From: Plotosus lineatus
Lineage: Eukaryota; Chordata; Actinopteri; Siluriformes; Plotosidae
DNA: 64,000 bases
NCBI GenBank assembly: GCA_024760905.1
Contig: CM045734.1
Coordinates: forward strand, 35,726,064 to 35,790,063
Direction of reading: 5' to 3'
This document shows, piece after piece, positions 45,544 to 58,378 of this stretch; the first letter of the stretch is position 1; each line of letters starts with the position of its first letter. The translations under genes were made by a program, and so were the position numbers. The notes beneath the pieces were generated by a model. That model worked only from the letters and a program-made list of their open reading frames with translations, was not told the origin of the DNA and searched no databases.

Positions 45544-45649
45544 CGAGGAGAACATGCAAACTCCACACAGAAACCCAGACTGGGAATTGAACCCAGGCCT
45601 TCTTGCTGTGAGGCGGACTGTGCTGACCACTACGCCATCATGCCGCCCC
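45544..45649 (-). repeat. SINE-2 head fragment, reverse
   Basis: catgcaaactccacacagaa, then the reversed B-box gaattgaacccagg, then ttcttgctgtgaggcgga and the terminal catgccgcccc. Confidence 0.85.
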
Positions 45650-45943
45650 GTCCCTTTTACTGTCACACATAACAATCAAAGCTGCATCGACTAAATCTGC
45701 ATTTAATTTTAACAGTTCAAGATAAAACAAATATAAAACCACAAATAAATCTCAAATGACGGCATTTACTTTTTGATGTGGTACTGTATTTTAAAAATCT
45801 GTCAGAGCTATGTGTGACAAGGAAACACATGGATGCAGTATACAGGTAATAAAAGCATTGTAATAATCAAGCATACAAATTCCAAAGCTCAGTTTGAGCT
45901 CCAGAATGTAGTCCAAGCAGAAGTTCATCAAAATGACAAACAT

Positions 45944-46230
45944 TCATTCATTCATTCATTTGCCAAGCCAACCAAATTCTACTAGAATCACAGGGATCTC
46001 AGTTAACGCTGACCATACACCCTGAACAGTTTGGCAGCCCATGACAGGACCAACACACACAGCCACTTTCATTCACACCTAGAGCCAATTTAGAAAAGCC
46101 AATTACCATAATGTACTTCTCTTTGGACTGTGGAAGGAAACTGAGATACCTAGAGAAGACGCACACAAGGATGGGAAAACATTCAAATTCAGTCAGGCAA
46201 AACTGGTCAAACATAGAACAGCACACAAGA
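45944..46230 (-). repeat. SINE-2, reverse, head degraded
   Basis: Starts with an ATTC run (45945-45960), then accctgaacagtttggcag, caacacacacagccac and gactgtggaaggaaact. Confidence 0.8.
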
Positions 46231-46304
46231 CAAATAGATGTTGGTATGTTAGGCACAAACAAATGAAATAATCTTCACTGTGCCTGCAAACTGTGCATAC
46301 TCAC

Positions 46305-46492
46305 AACTGGGCTGAGATTTGCTCTGCAAACCCAATAGTGGCAACTTGTGTCATGGCCTTAAGTTCAACACAGATGGAAAAGTACAGTGTAAAGACTAAA
46401 CAGCAAATGTGACAGAAGGCTACCCCAAAGGACCACCCACAGACCGACATCTGGGCGGGCCTACGCCTCTGGGTAGGAGCATGGACTGCCAT
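46305..46492 (-). CDS. Candidate first coding exon of a membrane protein
   Basis: ATG at 46492 sits in ACCATGG, a strong Kozak context, and opens 62 codons plus two bases up to a GTGAGT donor at 46304-46299. The peptide starts MAVHAPTQRRRPAQ (basic), continues with one hydrophobic stretch of about 23 residues (CGWSFGVAFCHICCLVFTLY) and then a polar part with ELKAMTQVATIGFAEQ. Basic residues before the helix and no cleavage-like site suggest a type II or signal-anchor protein. A TATA box lies 143 bp upstream, so the in-frame ATG at 46606 probably falls at or before the transcription start. I recognise no family. The next exon was not found, and chance cannot be excluded. Confidence 0.4.
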
Positions 46493-46627
46493 GGTCTTCG
46501 AAATGGACTGTGTAGTGGACTCTGGTGACAGTTTGTTTGTGGCCGCATGCGAAAAAGCACAGTCTTGAGTCATCATTCTTGAAATTGCACTGATCATCAA
46601 AAACATGAATGTGTCATGCCAAACCCC

Positions 46628-46635
46628 ATTTTATA
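46628..46635 (-). promoter_or_regulatory. TATA box of the candidate membrane-protein exon
   Basis: TATAAAAT on the minus strand. Transcription would start about 30 bp downstream, near 46605, leaving a 5' leader of about 110 bp before ATG 46492. Confidence 0.4.
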
Positions 46636-46795
46636 CTCATCTGTAAAGTGCCACATTCACGCAGCAGAACAATCACAACAACACATGCGCCTCTGTTCAA
46701 TTTTTGTCCTTTGAACTACATACAACACTGAGATACAGCTCAGGAAAGCCACAGATATATGTTACATATAAATAATATACCGTCTATGTCACATG

Positions 46796-47171
46796 GTGGT
46801 CTAGTGGTATAGGGCGCTGGATCGCTGATCCAAAGGTTGGGGGTTTGAGTCCCACTCTCCAGAAGATTGTCACTGCCCTGCCCCCCCCCCCACCACCACC
46901 ACCACCACCACCAGTGCAGCTAACTGGGTTATCAAAGGCGGGACATGTCTCTCACTGTCTATGGTGTGAGGCATGTAAAAGAACCATTGCTGACTTTCGT
47001 AAAGAGTAGCTGCAAAGTCGTCAGCGTGTTTCTGTTCCTTGCTAAAAAAGGGTTGTGACAGGAAGGGCATCCGACGTAAAAACCTCTGCCAAATCAAACA
47101 TGCGAATCAGATGATTCGCTGTGGCGACTCCAGAGTAAAAGGGAAAAAGCCAAAAGGAAGATAGACAGACT
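46796..47171 (+). repeat. SINE-1A with CCA expansion and 14-bp target duplication
   Basis: Flanked by gtctatgtcacatg at 46782-46795 and 47172-47185. The usual internal poly-C has become poly-C plus about seven CCA units (46880-46912). A tail gatgattcgctgtggcgact is intact. Confidence 0.93.
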
Positions 47172-47282
47172 GTCTATGTCACATGACTTTAATTTTGTTC
47201 AAAATACGCCTTATTTCTTGCCTTTTGACCCATGTAAAGATTTCTTAAGTATGCGTCTTGTGGCAACAATATATGAGACAGT

Positions 47283-47284
<2 letters not shown>

Positions 47285-47330
<46 letters not shown>
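47285..47330. repeat. (TAG)n microsatellite
   Basis: About 15 units of TAG. Confidence 0.96.
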
Positions 47331-47610
47331 TAAGTATTTTGCATTTAATTACACAGATTTTTTTAAACTATGCAATAAAGAATAGTTTCGACAGTATCAT
47401 CACAACATTCTTAGTTTATTTATTTTGTTGGATGACTTTGGGTTAACCTAGCTGGAGTATTGATCGATATAATTAATTCGGTTACAATAAATTCCTACGT
47501 ATCTTCGGTGTAATATGAACACGACAAACACTTAAATTCTCATTTAACATCATAGCATAACTCCATCTCAGCTGTGTCATTCTCCATTGTGCCCAGATGC
47601 TTCTCTCCGG

Positions 47611-47629
47611 GTATGCTGGGACATGTAGT
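47611..47629 (-). promoter_or_regulatory. ZNF143/Staf-like binding site
   Basis: On the minus strand it reads ACTACATGTCCCAGCATAC, matching 16 of 19 positions of the vertebrate ZNF143 (SBS) motif ACTACAATTCCCAGCATGC. Such sites are concentrated in core promoters. No associated gene is proven here. Confidence 0.45.
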
Positions 47630-48322
47630 CTTGCTCTGCGAACCTGAGAAGTAGCAACTCCTGCTGCAGGACCGACCGTGCCACAGATTAAAAAGTTCTG
47701 TTTGAGTACCAAGGGGCAGATGAGACTGAAACTATTCTCTAAGACTAACTTTTCTTGTGTCTTCGGTGTATACTGTGTTAACTTGAACAATTACAAATCT
47801 TTGGGGAAAAACCCTGGATTTGCAGCACATCCCTTCTGCCTCAGAAAGGCCTGATACTGAGCTGATGTGCTGAATCAAGTGTGTTTGGAACAAAGAAAAC
47901 TTGTAAGTAGTGTAGACAGCGGGTCCACAGGAGTGGAGTTCAGAAGAACTGTTCTACTATACCTGAGGCTTTTGCTCTTAGATGAATAAAGCGTAAGTGA
48001 CACGAGGTTTCTTCTGGGCCTTTGATCTCTGATCTAGCAGTGAAGAGCTTTGGCTTTAAGCAGAGGCAGCCTGAGGGCAGGCAATCTGGGTCTGTACTTT
48101 GGTGATTCAGCTGACACAATGGGCATGTATGCTTACTATCACATGCATCAACAAACCAAAAGAACAAAGGAGCATAACTATACCATGATCACTCAAAAGG
48201 GACGACTTCTCTGTGTCTTCCTGACGTCCTGATTGAATTTACAGTGTCATTTCCACAGTGTATTCATTTTCTTTTTATTGATATATGTATTACCTTTTAA
48301 ACTCACTTAAACAATCTGTGGG

Positions 48323-48603
48323 TGTCACGATGACAGAGTAGTTGGTACTTGTGCCTCACAGCAAAAACGTCCTGGGTTCAAATCCCAGGCTCATGCGTTT
48401 CTGTGTGGAGTTTGTGGGTTTCCTCCCACAATTTACAAACATGCACATTAGGCTAATTGGCTGTTCCAAATTGACTCTAGGCGTCAATCAAAGTGTCAAG
48501 GACTTTGTGTGCATGCTGCTCTGCAGTGGTTTGGTGAGCGGTTCAGGATGTACTTCATCTTTCCCCAATGCCAGATTAATTGGTTTGGCAAATGAGTGAG
48601 ATG
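48323..48603 (+). repeat. SINE-2, near full-length
   Basis: Head ggtgtcacgatgacagagta, perfect-looking B-box gggttcaaatccc, then tgtgtggagtttgtgggttt, ttaggctaattggctgttcc and a decayed tail. Confidence 0.85.
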
Positions 48604-49325
48604 AGAGTGAATGAAGTATATTATATAATAAATATAATAATATTTTCTAATTCCTATCCTTTTACTGAGGTTTGACGAGAATGTTTAAGGATGCACACAG
48701 GATACATACAACACCTTTTTTCTATTGAATATTTTCAAGATATGCAGAACATCTGGCTGATTTTAAGTCCTGCTGAGCGTAAATGAGGGGTGGACTGCTT
48801 AAATTATGAAGTGTCCAAAAGCTGTCTGGTCTCTTAGCAGTGATTGTATTCACCAGGGCCAGTGAATTTCTAGAATGATTATTTCAATTGGATAAGTACC
48901 TAAAATGAATTTTATAGGAATTAAACATTACTAAGCAATTGTACACTTACATGTTTACGCAGTTATCCAATCTGCTAGTCCTCTGGTAGCACCACAAAGC
49001 ATAAACTCGTAAGAATTCAAGTCAAGAGCTTCAGTTTATGTTCATGTCAGACATCAGAATGGAGAGAAGGTGTCATATCTGAGACTTTAACCATGAGTGT
49101 GTACTCTGATCAGCGTTAATAATAACAATGATCAACTGTGCACATGCATTTCCACATTATTTCCAACAGAGGGCACATTGGCTATACCAATATTTCTGTG
49201 CTTTCCAGGGTTTCAGGCTCCGCCAACAGGAGATTAGTGCTTATAGCTTCATTATTATAGAATATAATTTAATAATAAGGAAAGAATAAGATGTTAAACC
49301 ATGGTTAATCATACCAAACAAACTC
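48604..49325. other. Unannotated sequence
   Basis: Nothing recognised. Confidence 0.5.
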
Positions 49326-49505
<180 letters not shown>

Positions 49506-49510
<5 letters not shown>

Positions 49511-50432
49511 AGATTTTACCTGATGCTTGTATATGAGGATTTGACACTCCATGTTCAATATTTTAAGGGCCATTACAAACACTCTAAAAACAAACAAAGA
49601 AACAAACAACAACAACAACAAACCCTTACATTCTATTTCACAATGTGCCACACTTGTTTTGTAACAACTGGAAAAAAATCAATAGTGGGCACCAAGCCTA
49701 GAAAACACAACTTCAGCTGCTCAGTGTCCTCATCATCTGATAAAAACCCTAATGATACATGGATTGGAGTTGTTCTAAAATGTAAAAGAATCAACACACA
49801 ATATTTCATGGTGGGTGAAACAATGTGCTGACTGGACTCATTCTCAGTTTAATAGTAAGGTTATTTTGATTACACAATTTTTTGTAGTAATAATAGCTTT
49901 ATAATATTTGCAATTACAAATATTTTTGTTCATTTTCAAAATGGCTTTATTCTTTTTGTGTGCATGATTTGGTCTAATTTTATTATAATTTATATAATAC
50001 AATGGGCTGCTAAGATATCCAGGATGCACCCCGCCCTTGGCCAGAGTTGGTTGAGATGGGTGCCAGCCTCCCAGTAATGCTAAGCAGAATTAAGTGATTA
50101 AAAAAATAATAATAAATAAATAAAAAAGGAATGAATAGATGAATGAAAGATTACTTTATCAGCTAATACTACGTATTAAGTAATGCATCCACAGGTCAAA
50201 ACTGTTCTCCTAGTGGCACTTTGCAAAACAACAATCTTTTCAACCAGTTACTGTTATAACCTTCTTGTATCAGCACCAAAGCTCTTTAAGCAATCAGATA
50301 GAGAACGATCCTCATAATAAAACCAAATGCACCATGAAACCATTTTCAGATGGAATGTATACAGTAGTTCCCTATACTGTACTGAAGAAGCTGTGTAATT
50401 TTCATTTTGGTAAGACATACATGCTCATACAT
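49506..50432. other. Unannotated sequence with a SINE tail
   Basis: A forward B-type SINE tail (gagttggttgagatgggtgc) is at about 50000-50110. The rest is AT-rich and unrecognised. Confidence 0.5.
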
Positions 50433-50770
50433 GTGGGCAGTGGTGGTCTAGTGGTATAGGGCACTGGATTGCTGATCCAAAGGTTGGGGGTTCGAGTCCC
50501 ACTCTCCACAAGGTTGTCACTGCCACCCCCCCCCCCTTCCCCAGTGCAGCTAACTGGGTTATCAAAGGCGGGCCATGTCTCTCACTGTCTATGGTGTGAG
50601 GCATGTAAAAGAACCATTGCTGACTTTCGTAAAGAGTAGCTGCAAAGTCGTCAGCGTGTTTCTGTCCCTTGCTAAAAAGGGTTGTGACAGGAAGGGCATC
50701 CGACGTAAAAACCTCTGCCAAATCAAACGTGCGAATCCCGAGTAAAAGGGAAAAAGCCGAAAGGAAGACA
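50433..50770 (+). repeat. SINE-1A with 16-bp target duplication and tail deletion
   Basis: Flanked by atacatgctcatacat at 50417-50432 and 50771-50786. About 21 bases of the A tail (the gatgattcgctgtggcgact part) are missing, while the terminal aagccgaaaggaag remains. Confidence 0.94.
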
Positions 50771-50786
50771 ATACATGCTCATACAT

Positions 50787-52074
<1,288 letters not shown>

Positions 52075-52365
52075 ACTCATTTACTTAATGCAAACTGCTT
52101 AATCCTACTAGAGTCAGTTGACGGTGGGCAGTTATCTCATCCAACACTAGGTGAAGGCATGTACACCATAAAAAGCTCACCAGTCCATTGCAGGGCAAAC
52201 ATGCATACATCCATTCACAGGGCAATTTGGAACAGCCAATTGTGGGAGGAAAGCAGAGTACCTGGTGTCAGGCAAACTACACACTTGGAATGTGTGGTAC
52301 TCGAACCCAAGTGCTTTTTGCTCTGCAGCGGACATGTTAACTACTACACCGCAATGCTATCCAGA
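52075..52365 (-). repeat. SINE-2, reverse copy
   Basis: aactgcttaatcctactaga, then cattgcagggcaaacatgc, gggcaatttggaacagcca and the reversed B-box ctcgaacccaagtgc. Confidence 0.82.
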
Positions 52366-52893
52366 AAAATGCAAACAAACACAAACACAGTAAACCCTCA
52401 GTGGGGAACGGTCAAAATACAGAATTGTTCACTGTAATCAAATGTTGAAAATTTTAAACAAATACTTTTTTTTTTTAGTTCATTTACTGTATAAATATTC
52501 AAGAAAATACTCAAACAGCTTCATCTAAAGGTGAAAGCAATTGTTCATGCACATATTTTTATGTTCATCTTACTTTGACTTAGGAAAACAAGACCATTGC
52601 TCAAGAGGGAGCTGAAAGATCTCTTGGATCATGTTGCTATGACAACAAGGGAGAGTGTAGGGTGTGAAAGTGATTTCAGCAATGTGTAGGACCACATTTA
52701 GAGTCAGTGAATATACATGCTTTGGGAAAGACAGAAAAGAAACCAGTCATCTGGTTTCCTGCATAGCCAACTGTACCAAGCAAGTTAATAAATGAGCCGA
52801 TGTGTTGCTATTGATTTCAAGTATATAACACGCCAAATATGATTTCAAATACAATAAGAAATACATTCAATTTTAAAAATTTAATAAAAAAAA

Positions 52894-52929
<36 letters not shown>

Positions 52930-53234
52930 GGGTAAATATTTAAATTTAGTCTTAATCACAGCTTACAGTTTAGATGGCAAAGAATAAATGTTCTGTTCAT
53001 TGACTAAAGAAATCAGGACAGGTTTACAATGAACTCACTAATGCCTGGGATGTAAAAGCTGTGAATCCTACGAAAACATGCGCTCACACTATTCACTCCC
53101 AGACTGAAACCATCTGTTAACATGGACAGGGACTGAGGCAGAAGAGAAAATAACACCTTCACTGTTGAAAGAAATCTTATTCGATGCATTAGGGATCTGT
53201 GCCTCTAGAGCAATTGTGTTATAGGATGTTATAA

Positions 53235-53285
<51 letters not shown>

Positions 53286-54234
53286 CCTGGTTTCAGATAA
53301 GGAAGGAATGACAGATTTTATGCCGACTGAAATGTTCTGCTCTTTGGTAAAAGCTCCCTTTCAGGCATAAGGTCTGTTAGACATTCAATTGTTGCGGCCT
53401 AAAACTTTGACGGTATTAATATTTTACTGAACTCTCGGCTCAGCGGTGCTACATTATGTAGTGATATAGAGGAAAGTGGCAGTTATGGTTCTGTGAATTG
53501 TTCACGTGTGCTGCTTAGCTTTCTTTGCTGGGATTCTGTTGATAGATTGGCTGTCTATGGTTTTGAATGTAGAAGTCTGAATGTCTTTGTTTTCAGTCTT
53601 TTACATGGTCTTCCACCACAGCGGTTGTTAATCAAAGTGAAGTTTTCACTCGTTTCCCAGGAAGGAAACCGCTACAAGATTTTACAAACATACTTGCAGA
53701 GATTTTTATATTTTTAGCTACTGCTGCATAATTATGTCAATATTAGATTTATTATCTTCCCCCAAGCGTGCTGCCCTGGTTTCACTGGTAAAGCATGTTC
53801 CAATACAGTTAACTTTTTAAACAGTCTGGAAGATTCCACAGATTGATGTAAAATCTTTTCAAGAGATCTGCTTATGTTAAGACGACATAGACATTTTTCG
53901 GGAAAAAGTTTCAAATTAACTAGAGTTATATGTCGAATCTGAGGAAAAAAAGTTTCAACTGAACTCCAAGATAGTAAGAAGAAACTGATGGGGTTGGAGT
54001 ACCAAAATATGCACTGTACCTCCACCAATAGAACAATGTCATCCATTGTCCTACATTGGCCTTGCTAGGATGTCAAACAGAATGAAAAACACCTCCCAAA
54101 TAGATCGAATCATGGGGAAGGAGGATTATTTATAAATTCTGAAGCCATACTTCACAATATAAGCCAGAAAGAGAGAACTTGATTCTAAATACATCTGTAA
54201 GTAGGAAAATTACCCAAATTCAATTGTCATCAGA
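52366..54234. other. Unannotated DNA with two (CA)n arrays
   Basis: (CA)n at 52896-52927 and 53236-53284. The other sequence is unique-looking; none of its short ORFs shows a domain. Confidence 0.5.
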
Positions 54235-54545
54235 AGGAAAATGGCCTGGAGAGCTGTCCAGGGTGGACCCTGCCTTTGCCCAGAGTTGGCTGAGATTGGC
54301 ACCAGCTTTCCTGTGACCCTAATTAGGATTAAGCGGTTCAGAAAATGAATGACTGAAAGAGGGAAAATATCCAGCATACAGAGAAATGCAGTGGTGTCGA
54401 GGTTTGCAGTTTTGCCCCACAATCAGGAGGTCCTGGGTTTGAACTCCATACACGGCGAGGTCCTTTCTCTATTCCATCGGCTGAGATGGGCGCCAGTCTC
54501 AACATGACCCTAATTTAATAGCTTAGAAAATGAATGGATAATTAA
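54235..54545 (+). repeat. B-type SINE tail followed by an internally deleted SINE-2
   Basis: 54235-54352 is a clean B tail (ctggagagctgtccagggtg; ccctaattaggattaagcgg). From 54388 a SINE-2 head (tcctgggtttgaactcc) jumps directly to its tail (gctgagatgggcgccagtct). Confidence 0.75.
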
Positions 54546-54798
54546 ATATAAACTTTTGGTGCATTGAAAATCTGCTATAAAAATGCATAAACTAATACTG
54601 TATGTCTTTAATATACCATAACTATTATTATAGAAATATCTGTTATTTAGAAATGAGTTCTCATAGAAACAAACGAGAGGCCTGAATAAACTACAGTACT
54701 TGAGACAGGAAATATTTGTTAACATAACTATAGAGAGAAGTGAAACCCTGTGTGAGCTTCTGACCTCAAATGCAAAAGCCAATTTCAAGTGGTTACTA

Positions 54799-54800
<2 letters not shown>

Positions 54801-54859
<59 letters not shown>
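54801..54859. repeat. (CTAT)n microsatellite
   Basis: About 15 tetranucleotide units, then poly-A and TA. Confidence 0.96.
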
Positions 54860-54862
54860 AAA

Positions 54863-54896
<34 letters not shown>

Positions 54897-54938
54897 CAGG
54901 GATCCCTCGCTACTTCGTGCTTCAATTCAGTGCATCGT

Positions 54939-54974
<36 letters not shown>

Positions 54975-55779
54975 AGTTCATTGAATTAAAAAAAATAAGG
55001 AAATTAAAGAAGAATAGGGGGAGTTAAGGGAATGCCCCCAAACAAGGAAAATTATGCAAACCCCCTCCCCAAACAAACAATAACAACGACAAAAAAAAAA
55101 AAAAACAACCCAAAACCCCCCATCAAAACTCCTCACATTTTTATGTGAGGTGCACACCTGAGTGCATTTGCGTGCACATGCACACATCTGTCTGTCTGTC
55201 TGTCTTCCTTTCGGATTTTTCCCTTTTACTCGGGAGTCGCCACAGCGAATCATCTGATTCGCACGTTTGATTTGGCAGAGGTTTTTTTTTTTTACGTCGG
55301 ATGCCCTTCCTGTCACAACCCTTTTTAGCAAGGGACAGAAACACGCTGACGACTTTGCAGCTACTCTTTACGAAAGTCAGCAATGGTTCTTTTACATGCC
55401 TCTCACCATAGACAGTGACAGAAATGGCCCGCCTTTGATAACCCAGTTAACTGCACTGGGGGGGGACAGTGACAACCTTGTGGAGAGTGGGACTTGAACC
55501 CCCAACCTTTGGATCAGCGATCCAGTGCCCTATACCACTAGACCACCACTGCCCCCACACGCACACGTCTGTATGTGTGTGTATTTGTATCTTATTTACA
55601 TCTTATTTTGAAATGTTTAATTGTTATTATAAGCATTTATAGTATTGAATATGTATTTATTGATATTATATACACATATGTATACTTCAGTCAGGGGGGG
55701 GTCGATCCTACTTTGTGGAATTCGGTGGTCATGGGGGAAAACTCAATTCCAATTAACTGCGGAAAGTGAGGGATCCCTG
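54897..55779 (+). mobile_element. Tigger-D carrying a nested SINE-1A
   Basis: Ends cagggatccctcgctacttc and aaagtgagggatccctg, TA on both sides (54895-54896 and 55780-55781). SINE-1A occupies 55192-55560. Confidence 0.9.
55192..55560 (-). repeat. SINE-1A, full-length reverse copy, 12-bp target duplication
   Basis: Between gcacacatctgt (55180-55191) and gcacacgtctgt (55561-55572). Tail ctgtcttcctttcggatt, head ending gaccaccactgccccc. Confidence 0.92.
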
Positions 55780-55811
55780 TATATACATATACATATGTAC
55801 ATCTTCTTCTT

Positions 55812-56113
55812 ATGGATAGTATCAGGAATGAGTACATCAGAGGGACAGCACATGTTAGATGTTTTGGAGACAAAGTCAGAGAGGCTAGATTGAGATGGTT
55901 TGGACATGTACAGAGGAGGGATAGTGAGTATGCTGAGGTTGGAACTACCAGGCAAAAGGCCCAGAGGAAGACCAAAGAGAAGATTTATGGATGCGGTGAA
56001 GGCGGACATGAAGGTCGTTGGAGTAAGAGTAGAAGATGCAGAGGATAGGGAGAGATGGAGGCAGATCATTTGCTGTGGCGACCCCTGAAGGGAACAGCCG
56101 AAAGGAAAAGAAG
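55812..56113 (+). mobile_element. RTE LINE, 3' fragment with 17-bp target duplication
   Basis: Flanked by atgtacatcttcttctt at 55795-55811 and 56114-56130. Holds the last coding part (RNEYIRGTAHVRCFG) and an undamaged 3' terminus ending cagccgaaaggaaaagaag. Confidence 0.95.
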
Positions 56114-56130
56114 ATGTACATCTTCTTCTT

Positions 56131-56318
56131 CTTCTTTCATGGTGGTGAAATTCATCAGGAGCCACAACAATTAAACAGAGATCAGAGAGAATGTGTATAG
56201 CAAACAAAACTTTATTGAAATACTGCGTAGGACATCTGTCTCTCAAGCACAACTCATGGTTGAGAGAAAGAGATAACTTTGCCTCTCATCTGGAGTCTTT
56301 TATATCCCATCAGTGTTG

Positions 56319-56369
<51 letters not shown>

Positions 56370-56421
56370 GTGTGTGTGTGTGTGTGTGTGTGTGTTGTGT
56401 GTGTGTGTGTGTGTGTGTGTG

Positions 56422-56473
<52 letters not shown>

Positions 56474-57239
56474 CACAAGCAGGATGTGTCCCTGTGAAAT
56501 GCAAAAGTACCCGTTATCTCCAAAAGTTCACACTTCAGGAGAGACTAAATTGCCTGCAGGGGAAACTGTTAAACAATAAAATCCTCATATGGATGAGTAA
56601 ATTGTCTCGTTTCCTTTCTCAGCAGAGGAAAACCTCTTTTATGAGTTTAACTTCAGTCAAGCACATACAAAATGTTAATTTTTTTAACTGATACCATCTG
56701 TCTATCTGGGCTCGAAGCAAAGTAAATCAATGTTATTTCTGATGGAATTTAAGGCTATATACAGTACCAACATTAGAGCAGTTTAAATAAAATTGATTAT
56801 ATGTATTAGATGTCATAATCTCTGTTTTTATGTTGTGTGATCATGACATCAACATTTTAATTGTTGTTTCAAACATGGGAGGACAGTACTTGTGCCAGCC
56901 TCGTCGCTCAGAGCTTGGCTAAGGACTGCTCACACAAACCCAGAAACAATCCAAAACAATGACCCAGTAATGGATATAGACTACAACTACTGCTCCACTA
57001 TTAAGCCTGATGCAGTTACCCTGCAGCAGACAGAAGATCTCCATGCCCTGACAACGAGACTCTAAAAACACAGTGGATCTGGTTATCAGCGCAAGTTTGT
57101 CTGGTGCAGATTTCTGCTTCTGATGATGACAAACGTTAAGTTAAAATGTCAAGAGATTTTATATGAGAGTATTCATTCTGCAAAGTCTGTGATCCATTAG
57201 GCTATTTATTTTCTGAATCAAAATAAAAAGTACAACTAT
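56131..57239. other. Unannotated DNA with a long (TG)n array
   Basis: Apart from the TG array, 56880-57130 looks unique and non-repetitive; no splice-bounded frame is convincing. Confidence 0.45.
56320..56471. repeat. (TG)n array with 27-bp higher-order period
   Basis: TG repeats interrupted by an extra T at 56368, 56395 and 56422, each 27 bp apart. Confidence 0.93.
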
Positions 57240-57496
57240 CCCCCAGTGCAGCTAACTGGGTTATCAAAGGCAGGCCATGTCTGTCACTGTCTATGGTGAG
57301 AGGCATGTAAAAGAACCATTGCTGACTTTCGTAAAGAGTAGCTGCAAAGTCGTCAGCGTGTTTCTGTCCCTTGCTAAAAGGGTTGTGACAGGAAGGGCAT
57401 CCGACGTAAAAACCTCTGCCAAATCAAATGTGCGAATCAGATGATTCGCTGTGGCGACTCCCGGGTGAAAGGGAAAAAGCCGAAAGGAAGACAGAC
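57240..57496 (+). repeat. SINE-1A, head-truncated, 18-bp target duplication
   Basis: Flanked by aataaaaagtacaactat at 57222-57239 and 57497-57514. Starts in the body at cccccagtgcagctaac. Confidence 0.95.
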
Positions 57497-57574
57497 AATA
57501 AAAAGTACAACTATGAAGTTGTACTGTTTCTCTCTCCTGAAATTTATTTCAGAAAGTGGGTGAAGTGAAAAACT

Positions 57575-57737
57575 TTACATGAAACTCTCACCATAGACAG
57601 TGAGAGACATGGCCGGCCTTTGATAACCCAGTTAGCTGCACTGGGGGTGACAGTGACAACTTTGTGGAGCATGGGACTCGAACCCACAACCTTAGTATCT
57701 GTGAACCAGCACTCTTTACCACCAGGCCACCACTGCG
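57575..57737 (-). repeat. SINE-1, reverse, tail-truncated
   Basis: Head and upper body only (box B gggactcgaacccac in reverse); opposite in direction to the copy 80 bp before. Confidence 0.85.
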
Positions 57738-58378
57738 CTAAAACCTTGAGTTTGTAGATTCACAAAATAAGGAAAACTTTCAATTCAGAAAGGGAGGTGA
57801 GTCGAACTCAAAAAAAAGAGGGATAACTCCAGCCTGTTTCAGAAAGCAAGGTAACTTGGGTTACTATAGTGACTGAGGCTGTGAACCTAATATGGCTGGG
57901 AGCACTTCAACAAACTCTGAGTTTCTTAGAGTTCTGGGAGTTTCTTCATGCTGGGCTTGAAGCCGCCATCTGATGCATTGTCTCATTTCCTCATTCATCC
58001 AGACAATATTAAAATGTGTTTGCAGAAATTTAAGCCTTTAGAAATTCTGAAATACACAGTCTCCTCAACCAGAAGTGAATGCATGAACTAAAGTCAAACA
58101 TGGACGTGATTCATGCATACAGCTCACTGAGCACTCAGCAACTGCCTTGGTATAGAGAAAGATGCTGATATTGAGAGGAGGATTTTTAAGGGGTAAATTT
58201 CTGAAGATCTCTTTTGAATACTAAATTACTCCTTAAACATGGAATGACAAAATGATTCTCTGAACCTAAAAAAAAATTCAATTCAAGCATAGTCAACTGT
58301 ATCAGTAGAAATTTGGGTGTGTAAATATGTATGAATCAAAACAAACTCAATAAAACATCTCAAATAAATTATTGTTCG
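57738..58378. other. Unannotated sequence
   Basis: No gene or known repeat recognised. Confidence 0.5.

Larger units (their letters stand above)
47186..48322. other. Mostly unique DNA with promoter-like stretch
   Basis: Holds a (TAG)n array and a ZNF143-like site (separate entries). The phrase tcttcggtgta occurs twice (about 47501 and 47760), bracketing a less AT-rich stretch with several CpGs. No exon could be supported. Confidence 0.4.

Noticed and set aside
47482..47790. 102-codon minus-strand ORF over the ZNF143-like site
   Set aside because: It overlaps a likely promoter motif and has no domain; a chance frame is more probable.
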